From Acidobacteriota bacterium (GTDB lineage: Bacteria; Acidobacteriota; Terriglobia; UBA7540), in NCBI GenBank assembly GCA_021828245.1, contig JAKASC010000124.1, positions 1 to 7,089 of the forward strand: 7,089 nucleotides of DNA, given 5' to 3'. The position numbers were made by a program, and so were the translations under genes. The notes under the pieces were generated by a model that saw nothing but the letters and a program-made list of their open reading frames with translations, did no database searches and had not been told where the DNA came from. Positions 1-5,407 of the stretch are shown piece after piece. Position 1 is the stretch's first letter. Each line of letters begins with the position of its first letter.

Positions 1-660
1 GCCCGAAAATTGCGTGCCCGCCTCCGTCACGCCCAGGTGAAAAGGATAATCGCAGCGTTGGGCCAACAGGCGATACGCCGCCACGGTCAGCTTGACGTTG
101 GAGGATTTTAGCGAGATGACCGTATCTTGGAATCCCAAATCCTCCAAGATGCGAAGATGATATTCGGCGCTTTCGACCATCGCCTCGGGGGTCGGATAGC
201 CGTATTTCTCAAGCAGGCGCCGCTCCAGCGAACCGGCGTTCACCCCAATGCGGATGGGCACCTTCTGCTGCTGCGCGCGCCGCACCACCTCGCGCACTTT
301 TTCCGCGTCGCCGATGTTCCCCGGGTTGATGCGCAGCTTATCAATGCCCGCGTCGAGGGCCATCAAGGCGAATTTGTACTGAAAATGAATGTCGGAAACC
401 AGCACCGAATCGGGACAGCGCTTGCGAATTTCTGCCAAGGCTTTGGCGGCCTCTAGGTCAGGAACCGCCAGCCGGACAATCTCGCAGCCGGCCGCTTCCA
501 TCTGTTCGATTTGCTCGACCGTCTTCTCCACATCGCGTGTATCCGTCTTGGTCATGGATTGGACAACGATGGGCGCATCACCGCCGATCGTCAGCCGCCC
601 CACCTTTACCGGGCGCGTCTTGCGTCGCGGAGGAAAATGTTCTCGGTCGCTGAAATTCAC
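1..660 (-). CDS. ispG: 4-hydroxy-3-methylbut-2-enyl diphosphate synthase IspG (GcpE), N-terminal 220 residues, partial
   Basis: IspG reductively opens the cyclic diphosphate MEcPP to HMBPP, the penultimate step of the MEP isoprenoid pathway, in the cytosol using a [4Fe-4S] cluster. My translation gives 220 codons that run off the left edge. Family motifs are in order: RRKTRPVKVG (12-21), QSMTKTDT (34-41), SDIHF (89-93), LRINPGNIG (109-117), GVNAGSLE (139-146), SLKSS (183-187) and HLGVTEAG (208-215). These fit the TIM-barrel domain; the C-terminal domain with the cluster cysteines lies outside the window. The start is a GTG at 660 with a strong ribosome binding site (AGAAGGA) five bases upstream and no better start nearby. 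It follows rseP by 97 nt, so it may be co-transcribed or have its own promoter. About 60% of a typical 360-410 residue protein is visible. Family assignment is near certain. Confidence 0.97.
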   Translation of the reverse strand, partial: MNFSDREHFPPRRKTRPVKVGRLTIGGDAPIVVQSMTKTDTRDVEKTVEQIEQMEAAGCEIVRLAVPDLEAAKALAEIRKRCPDSVLVSDIHFQYKFALMALDAGIDKLRINPGNIGDAEKVREVVRRAQQQKVPIRIGVNAGSLERRLLEKYGYPTPEAMVESAEYHLRILEDLGFQDTVISLKSSNVKLTVAAYRLLAQRCDYPFHLGVTEAGTQFSG

Positions 661-665
661 CGCAG

Positions 666-672
666 TCCTTCT
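666..672 (-). promoter_or_regulatory. Ribosome binding site of ispG
   Basis: The minus strand reads AGAAGGA five bases before the GTG at 660. It is the strongest Shine-Dalgarno match in the gene cluster and decides the GTG start of ispG. Confidence 0.75.
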
Positions 673-683
673 TTATATCCGCC

Positions 684-732
684 GCCGAAAAACTCGGCCC
701 TCTCGCGCATCGTTTGGCCTCACCCGCGAGAG
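684..732 (-). promoter_or_regulatory. Tandem hairpins in the ispG leader
   Basis: Two inverted repeats lie back to back between rseP and ispG. The first has perfect 8-bp arms, CTCTCGCG (732-725) and CGCGAGAG (707-700), around a 17-nt loop. One base later come GCCGA (698-694) and TCGGC (688-684) around GTTTT. No T run follows the second stem, so this does not look like a normal intrinsic terminator. It ends about 11 bases before the ispG ribosome binding site. A role as mRNA-stabilising or processing structure, or as a translational control element, is inference. Confidence 0.4.
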
Positions 733-735
733 ACT

Positions 736-741
736 ATTTTA
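736..741 (-). promoter_or_regulatory. Possible -10 box of an internal ispG promoter
   Basis: The minus strand reads TAAAAT (741-736), five of six matches to the sigma-70 -10 consensus and preceded by TTG. The only -35 candidate at normal distance, TTCGTG, is poor and overlaps the end of rseP. A start 6-7 bases downstream would fall inside the first arm of the leader hairpin. This is a weak prediction. Confidence 0.25.
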
Positions 742-757
742 CAACTTCCCGCCCGTT

Positions 758-2125
758 TCACGAAGGGTGAACCGTTTTGACAATATCGTTATACGTCACA
801 AAAACGACCAGCAAAAGTAGGAAGACCATTCCTACCTGCAAGAAGCGCTCCTTGAGTTCCACGCTCAGGTCGCGGCGAAGCGCCCCTTCAATCGCCAAGA
901 GCAGGATGGCCCCGCCGTCGAGAATTGGAATCGGGAACAAGTTGATGAGGGCCAATTGGAGGCTGATAAACGCCGCCAGCGTCAGCAGGTCGGGCAAACC
1001 TTCACGGTAGGCTTGGCCCGAGGCCTGGGCAATGCCGATGGGGCCCGAGAGCGACCGCGTGGACATCTGACGGGTCACAATCTTGCCCAGCACGTCGAAA
1101 GTGGCCAGCAGGCTGCGGAAGTTGTCGCGCAGCGAACGTTCAAAAGCGAGTCCAAGCGGCAGCTCCCGTACGACAAAAAGCGTGTTCCGCAGCGTCACGC
1201 CGATCCGCCAGAATTTTTGCCCTTGGACCTCGGAATAAACCGGCCGCACGTTCACTTGGAACGTTTTACCATCTCGCTCGATGGTCAACTGGACTTGGTG
1301 TCCGTCACTTTCGCGGAGTTTTTCCACGATGAGCGGCTCAAAGAGAATCTTCCGGCCGTTGATGCCGATAATTTCGTCTCCTGGCCGCAGGCCGACGCGG
1401 CTCGCGGGCGAGCCGGGCGATACCTGATCAATCACCAAGGGGACGCACGGATACCATCCCGCGCTTCCCACTTGGTCTCTTCCTTCCGCCCTCGGCACGA
1501 GCGTCGTCTGAAACTGCTTGCCATCGCGTTCCACCACCAAAGGAATGCTTTGCCCGGCGTCCGTGAGCACGCGGAACTGAACATCCTGCCACCGCGGGTG
1601 CTGGAGTGTTCCAAAGCGCTCCACCGTGTCGCCTACCTGAAGCCCTGCCTCTGCCGCCGGAGAGTGTGGAACGATGGCGCCGATGACAACCGGCTGCTCT
1701 TCATAAGCTGGCTTTTCAAAGTGAAATCGGTAGAGTCCGGTCAGCAGGCCCACCGCCAGCAAGGCGTTCATGGTCGGTCCCATCAGCACGATCACGAATC
1801 GTTGCCAGCGCGGTCGGGAGAGATATTCATCGGGATCGGTGTGGCGTGTTTCTGTGGGGTCATCGCCCGCCATTTTGACCCAGCCGCCGAGTGGCAGCAG
1901 ACTTAAGCGATAATCGGTGTGCATTGGGTCGGGGTCTTTGAGCGCGCCAAAGCTCAACCGCCCGGCATGAATGCCCAACAACCTCTGTCCGAACCCGAGA
2001 GAGAAAGTGACCACCCGAACGCCAAACGCCTTAGCCGCCAGGAAGTGACCCAGTTCGTGGATGAACACCATGCCGCCCAGCACGATGCCCACCACCGTCA
2101 CATCCGTCAAAAATGAAGAGACCAT
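758..2125 (-). CDS. rseP: RIP metalloprotease RseP (site-2 protease, M50 family)
   Basis: This inner-membrane zinc protease cuts transmembrane segments; the E. coli homologue cleaves anti-sigma factor RseA and remnant signal peptides. The 455-residue product has the zinc motif HELGH (23-27) in the first membrane segment, GPTMN (116-120) in the second, two PDZ domains (about 145-211 and 228-296), SGPIGIA (360-366), and the third zinc ligand region NLFPIPILDGG (395-405, Asp403). A last hydrophobic segment lies near 430-450. Length matches the family (about 420-460). The ATG at 2125 places HELGH about 20 residues from the N-terminus, as is usual. AAAGGGG overlaps the dxr stop, rather far (14 nt) from the ATG, so the ribosome site is weak and coupling to dxr translation is likely. 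Residues about 52-68 form a short extra loop before the YRLSLLPLGG motif. No RseA-type anti-sigma gene is nearby, so the substrate is unknown. Confidence 0.96.
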   Translation of the reverse strand: MVSSFLTDVTVVGIVLGGMVFIHELGHFLAAKAFGVRVVTFSLGFGQRLLGIHAGRLSFGALKDPDPMHTDYRLSLLPLGGWVKMAGDDPTETRHTDPDEYLSRPRWQRFVIVLMGPTMNALLAVGLLTGLYRFHFEKPAYEEQPVVIGAIVPHSPAAEAGLQVGDTVERFGTLQHPRWQDVQFRVLTDAGQSIPLVVERDGKQFQTTLVPRAEGRDQVGSAGWYPCVPLVIDQVSPGSPASRVGLRPGDEIIGINGRKILFEPLIVEKLRESDGHQVQLTIERDGKTFQVNVRPVYSEVQGQKFWRIGVTLRNTLFVVRELPLGLAFERSLRDNFRSLLATFDVLGKIVTRQMSTRSLSGPIGIAQASGQAYREGLPDLLTLAAFISLQLALINLFPIPILDGGAILLLAIEGALRRDLSVELKERFLQVGMVFLLLLVVFVTYNDIVKTVHPS

Positions 2126-2144
2126 GCTGACTCGATTGACCCCT

Positions 2145-3344
2145 TTATGCCACCACGGAGCTTTTGGCCAGGGCTTCTACCGCTTCCTGCGCATGGCGGC
2201 GCGCCTCGTGGTCGCACTCAAGAACATCTTCCACACTATTGAGATGATGGGGAGTGCAGGCGCGTAACACTTTTTCAATCACCCGCGGAATATCCGTGAA
2301 TTTCAGCCGCTTACTTAAAAAAGCGGCCACGGCAACCTCATCCGCAGCATTCAGGTGGCAGGGTTCTGCCCCGCCGGCTTCCAAAGCCTCACGCGCCAAC
2401 GCCAGGCACGGAAAGCGCGACGTATCGGGCTTTTCAAAGTGCAGGGTGCGGCCCACCAGGTCCAGCCTCGGCAGCGGCATCTCGGGCTCCATACGCTCCG
2501 GATAGCTCAGGGCGTATTGGATGGGCAGGCGCATATCCGGAATCGCAAGCTGGGCGATAACAGACCCATCCTTGAATTCTACCATGGAATGCACCAGCGA
2601 TTCCGGATGAATCAGCGTCTCAATGCGCTCCGGCGGCAATCCAAACAGCCACCTCGCCTCGATGATTTCAAACCCTTTATTCATTAGGGTTGCCGAATCT
2701 ACCGTGATCCGGTCGCCCATCTTCCAAACGGGGTGATTGAGCGCCATTGGCGGCGTTACGAATTCCAACTGATCCGGCGGCGTTCTCAGAAAAGGGCCTC
2801 CCGAGCCGGTCAGGATGACACGCCGCACTTCGGCTCCCGTTCCCGCTCGCAGGCACTGATGCAAGGCGCAGTGCTCGCTGTCAATCGGCACCACGTTCGC
2901 CCGGTGGCGTCGGGCCTTGGCCATAAAGAGTTCACCGGCCGCCACCAGTACCTCTTTGTTCGCCAGCCCCACGGGCTTGCCTGCTTCGAGGGCGGCAAAG
3001 CTGGCCTCAAGCCCTATGATGCCGTGCGAGCCGGAGACTACGTAATCTACCGTGGGCAGGGTGGCCGCTCCGATTTGGCCTTCGGTGCCCGCTGCCAGGC
3101 GGATCGAGCCGCGGTAGCCCCTCTCACGCAGCCGTGCCCGCAGCCGCTCAACATCTTCCTGCAGGGCTACGCAGGCAAAGGACGGTGAGAATTCGCGGAT
3201 TTGCTCGGCGAGAAGCTCCAGGTTTTTCCCTCCGCACACCGCCTCGACGCGCAACCGCTGCGGTAAACTCCGCACTACCGCCAGGCAGCTCTGCCCAATC
3301 GAGCCGGTTGAGCCGAGAATGCAGAGCCGTTTTACCGATGCCAT
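2145..3344 (-). CDS. dxr: 1-deoxy-D-xylulose 5-phosphate reductoisomerase (DXR, IspC)
   Basis: Dxr converts DXP to 2-C-methyl-D-erythritol 4-phosphate with NADPH, the first committed MEP-pathway step and the target of fosmidomycin. The 399-residue protein has the full family length. Visible landmarks are the NADPH-binding loop GSTGSIG (11-17), LANKE (127-131), the metal-binding PIDSEH (Asp155, Glu157), the substrate loop LTGSGGPF (178-185) and flexible-loop residues HPVWKMG (204-210), then VDSATLMNKGFEIIEA with Glu226 as third metal ligand, and HPESLVHS (246-253). The ATG at 3344 lies inside the end of cdsA, giving a 13-nt overlap in a different frame. Only a weak GAG precedes it, so translation is probably coupled to cdsA. 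All catalytic residues I can place are intact, so the enzyme should be active. It shares the cluster with ispG, another gene of the same pathway. Confidence 0.98.
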   Translation of the reverse strand: MASVKRLCILGSTGSIGQSCLAVVRSLPQRLRVEAVCGGKNLELLAEQIREFSPSFACVALQEDVERLRARLRERGYRGSIRLAAGTEGQIGAATLPTVDYVVSGSHGIIGLEASFAALEAGKPVGLANKEVLVAAGELFMAKARRHRANVVPIDSEHCALHQCLRAGTGAEVRRVILTGSGGPFLRTPPDQLEFVTPPMALNHPVWKMGDRITVDSATLMNKGFEIIEARWLFGLPPERIETLIHPESLVHSMVEFKDGSVIAQLAIPDMRLPIQYALSYPERMEPEMPLPRLDLVGRTLHFEKPDTSRFPCLALAREALEAGGAEPCHLNAADEVAVAAFLSKRLKFTDIPRVIEKVLRACTPHHLNSVEDVLECDHEARRHAQEAVEALAKSSVVA

Positions 3345-4144
3345 AATTGCTCTACCATCCAGAACACCGGAGCGCTCAGGATAAGGCTATCCACACGGTC
3401 GAACATCCCTCCGTGGCCCGGCAACAACCGCCCGGAATCCTTCATGTCAGCGCCGCGCTTGAGTGCAGACTCAATCAGGTCGCCGAGTTGGCCTGCCACC
3501 GCCACGGGCAGTGACACCCACAGAATGGCCTCCCACCCTGACATCTTCGCAAAATATCGCATAAATCCCCACGCCACGGCGACGCTGGCGGCCAACCCGG
3601 CCGCTGCTCCCTCCCAGGTCTTCTTGGGTGAGATGCGCGGCGCCAGCGACCTTCGGCCCACGCCTCGCCCTACGACAAACGCCGCAATGTCGCCCGTCCA
3701 AACCATGAGCAACAACAGCCCGGTCATGGCTCGGCCCATCGTGGGGCTATCGAACCGTGTCCGAACCAGCCAGGAAAGCCCCAAGCCAATATACAAGATG
3801 CCAAATAGCGTGGAGGCAACCGTCCCTAAATATTCCCTCAATTCGCGGCGCACGCCGAGAGCGACAATCGGAACCAGGATGATCGTCAACAATAATGTCG
3901 CGGACACGGCGCCTTGCAGGCCGCGAAGCGCCGCCCATTGCGCTCCGCAGAGTGCCGCCGTGGCCAAGTAAGCGACCATCGGCAACCCACCAAGGCCGCA
4001 TTTGCGGCTGATGCCAAAGTATTCGATGAGGCAGATTTCCGCCGTCAAAGTGACCGCCACCACAAACACCCACGGCCGGCTCTGGAGCACAAGATAGGCG
4101 ACCAGCACCGCCAAGGGCACCCCCGTGAAGATGCGACGTTTCAT
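3332..4144 (-). CDS. cdsA: Phosphatidate cytidylyltransferase (CDP-diacylglycerol synthase)
   Basis: CdsA makes CDP-diacylglycerol from phosphatidic acid and CTP, the branch point for bacterial phospholipids, in the cytoplasmic membrane. The 270-residue product is largely hydrophobic, with several membrane segments (for example about 8-20, 25-42, 80-97, 110-127, 141-158, 181-195, 205-220). It carries WTGDIAAFVVGR (149-160), SPKKTWEG (172-179) and the complete C-terminal signature at 226-252, which includes the KRGADMKDSG core, the PGHGG turn and the DRVD end. The ATG at 4144 has GGAAG four bases upstream. The reading frame stays open further upstream, but that stretch shows no better start. 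The gene begins 54 nt after uppS and ends inside dxr. The order uppS-cdsA-dxr is a well-known conserved arrangement. Confidence 0.97.
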   Translation of the reverse strand: MKRRIFTGVPLAVLVAYLVLQSRPWVFVVAVTLTAEICLIEYFGISRKCGLGGLPMVAYLATAALCGAQWAALRGLQGAVSATLLLTIILVPIVALGVRRELREYLGTVASTLFGILYIGLGLSWLVRTRFDSPTMGRAMTGLLLLMVWTGDIAAFVVGRGVGRRSLAPRISPKKTWEGAAAGLAASVAVAWGFMRYFAKMSGWEAILWVSLPVAVAGQLGDLIESALKRGADMKDSGRLLPGHGGMFDRVDSLILSAPVFWMVEQLWHR

Positions 4145-4198
4145 GCGGCTTCCATGCGGCGTTGCCCACTTTCTTCCCGGCGGACGCAGCCTTCCCAG

Positions 4199-4948
4199 CT
4201 ATCCTAACCCTCCATAGCGTCGTTCGCGCTTTTGGTAATCGAGCAGCGCCTCGAGCAAATCCTTCTTGCCGAAATCGGGCCAGAGCGTTTCCGTCACCCA
4301 AATTTCCGCGTAGGCTACTTGCCACAGCAAAAAATTGCTCAGTCGCATTTCTCCGCTGGTGCGGATGAGCAGATCCGGGTCAGGCAGATCACTTGTGTAT
4401 AAGTGCCGGCGGATAGCCTCCTCATCCAGCGACGGCGCGGCTCCCGCAGCCGAGGCGTGCTCCGTCATAAGGGAGCGAAAAGCGTCCACCAATTCGGCCC
4501 GCCCGCCGTAGTTCAGGGCCAAGGTCAGGCGCAAACCGGTGTTAGATTGAGTTTTTGTAACCGCTGCACGAAGCCCCTGCCGAACGCTGGCTGGAAGTTC
4601 AGCGATTCGCCCGATTACCCCTAGACGAATGTTATGTCGGTCGAGATCCGCGACCCCCTTTTTCAGATATTCTTTCAATAGCTGCATCAGCAATTCGACT
4701 TCGCGCCGCGGCCTCTTCCAATTTTCTACCGAGAAAGCGTACAAGGTGAGGTAGGGGATGCGCAGTTCCGCGCAGGCTTCAATGACTCGTCGGACGGCGT
4801 TCATGCCGGCGCGATGGCCAGCGATGCGCGGCAGCCGGCGTTTCCGGGCCCAGCGGCCGTTTCCATCCATGATGATGGCCACATGCTTGGGAAGCCGTTC
4901 GGGATGGATTTGGGCTAGCAGGCGGGCTTCAGGAATCTCGCTACTCAC
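4199..4948 (-). CDS. uppS: Isoprenyl transferase, probable undecaprenyl diphosphate synthase (UppS, cis-prenyltransferase)
   Basis: UppS adds isopentenyl units to farnesyl diphosphate to make the C55 carrier used for peptidoglycan and surface polysaccharides. From the GTG at 4948 it is 249 residues, close to E. coli UppS (253). Motifs: HVAIIMDGNGRWA with catalytic Asp28, GHRAG (44-48), YAFSVENWKRP (70-80), LNYGGR (145-150), and LIRTSGEMRLSNFLLWQ with Arg196, Arg202 and Ser204, then Glu215. These sit two residues later than the E. coli equivalents. The frame is open far upstream, to an ATG at 5179, but that ATG is inside the tRNA-Ile gene and the 77 added residues resemble no part of the family. 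The GTG therefore fits best, although its ribosome site (GCAGGG, close to the start) is modest. The product chain length cannot be read from sequence alone. It is the first gene of the cluster. Confidence 0.95.
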   Translation of the reverse strand: MSSEIPEARLLAQIHPERLPKHVAIIMDGNGRWARKRRLPRIAGHRAGMNAVRRVIEACAELRIPYLTLYAFSVENWKRPRREVELLMQLLKEYLKKGVADLDRHNIRLGVIGRIAELPASVRQGLRAAVTKTQSNTGLRLTLALNYGGRAELVDAFRSLMTEHASAAGAAPSLDEEAIRRHLYTSDLPDPDLLIRTSGEMRLSNFLLWQVAYAEIWVTETLWPDFGKKDLLEALLDYQKRERRYGGLG

Positions 4949-5114
4949 GGGGCCCTGCGATCGTCGAGGGTCGCTCTCCGTTTGCTCCCGGTGAAGGTCA
5001 CGGCCTACACTGCCCAAGCTCTGGCAATCGGTCGCCCCATCCTTCCACCCGGGTGGGGCTGATTGCCGTGCCCGTCGCATTGGCCGGCGGCGCTTTGGAC
5101 CCCGGGGATTTAAA

Positions 5115-5142
5115 ATCCTACCCGTCACGGAGCAGATAGCAA
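5115..5142 (-). promoter_or_regulatory. Weak candidate promoter for the uppS cluster
   Basis: Just after the tRNA 3' end the minus strand has TTGCTA (5142-5137), a 16-bp spacer and TAGGAT (5120-5115), four of six matches in each box. The -10 overlaps a 13-bp near-palindrome (5106-5118, arms GGATTT and AAATCC). It could drive uppS independently of the tRNA, but matches this weak occur by chance. Confidence 0.2.
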
Positions 5143-5143
5143 A

Positions 5144-5220
5144 TGGTGGGCCTGGGTAGAGTTGAACTACCGACCTCACCCTTATCAGGGGTGCGCTCTA
5201 GCCACCTGAGCTACAGGCCC
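5144..5220 (-). tRNA. tRNA-Ile (anticodon GAT)
   Basis: The 77-nt minus-strand sequence folds into a perfect cloverleaf. The acceptor stem is GGGCCTG/CAGGCCC, the D stem GCTC/GAGC with loop AGGTGGCTA, the anticodon stem CACCC/GGGTG with loop CTGATAA, and the T stem GGTAG/CTACC with loop TTCAACT. The discriminator is A and CCA is encoded (5146-5144). The anticodon GAT (5186-5184) reads AUC and AUU codons for isoleucine. There is no mismatch in any stem, so the gene should be functional. It stands alone between a response-regulator gene and uppS with no rRNA gene beside it; this tRNA more often sits in the 16S-23S spacer. A good promoter lies about 90 nt upstream. I see no clear T-rich terminator after it, so transcripts may read on into uppS. 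Confidence 0.97.
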
Positions 5221-5315
5221 TTCTCTTTTGCCTCGCGCGACCTGGCGGCGTGCCGGTTCGCCCCACTTTCCTTTGGCCGTATTCCTCCGCTCTCCCTTCG
5301 TGGTCCAAAACAGGC

Positions 5316-5342
5316 ATTCTAGCACGATAGCCGCGCTTTGAA
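5316..5342 (-). promoter_or_regulatory. Probable sigma-70-type promoter of tRNA-Ile (extended -10)
   Basis: The minus strand contains TGCTAGAAT, an extended -10 element (TG at 5324-5323, then TAGAAT at 5321-5316, five of six consensus). TTCAAA (5342-5337) is a partial -35 at a short 15-bp spacing; shifting it by one or two bases gives 16-17 bp with a poorer match. Transcription would start near 5309, about 90 nt before the tRNA. It is the best promoter-like sequence I noticed in the window and may also feed the uppS cluster. Confidence 0.5.
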
Positions 5343-5407
5343 TACCCCTCGTCGGCCGGGGCCTCGCAGCCGCGGGGTTGGGAATAGGGCACGATGCAAA
5401 CTTCTGC

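Noticed and set aside
956..1906. A 316-codon open frame on the plus strand opposite rseP
   Set aside because: It is antisense to a clearly conserved RseP frame, has no ribosome site or recognisable domain, and long antisense frames are expected in GC-rich genes with biased third positions.
3747..4325. A 192-codon minus-strand frame overlapping the uppS end and the cdsA start
   Set aside because: It is an alternative frame across two well-supported genes, with low-complexity Ala/Gly/Arg content and no family motif.
5101..5125. A tRNA-like anticodon arm or phage attachment remnant around the near-palindrome GGATTTAAAATCC
   Set aside because: The flanks do not form acceptor, D or T stems, there is no duplicate of the tRNA 3' end in the window, and no integrase gene is present.
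5345..5377. A GC-rich hairpin after the response regulator as a terminator
   Set aside because: CCCC/GGGG ends and a CGGCTG/CGGCCG inner stem can pair with an internal loop, but no T run follows; it is too weak to call a terminator.
5385..5400. A possible sigma-54 GG element (GGGCACGATGC) near the end of the response regulator
   Set aside because: The GC box is not found at the required spacing, and the orientation points back into the regulator gene.
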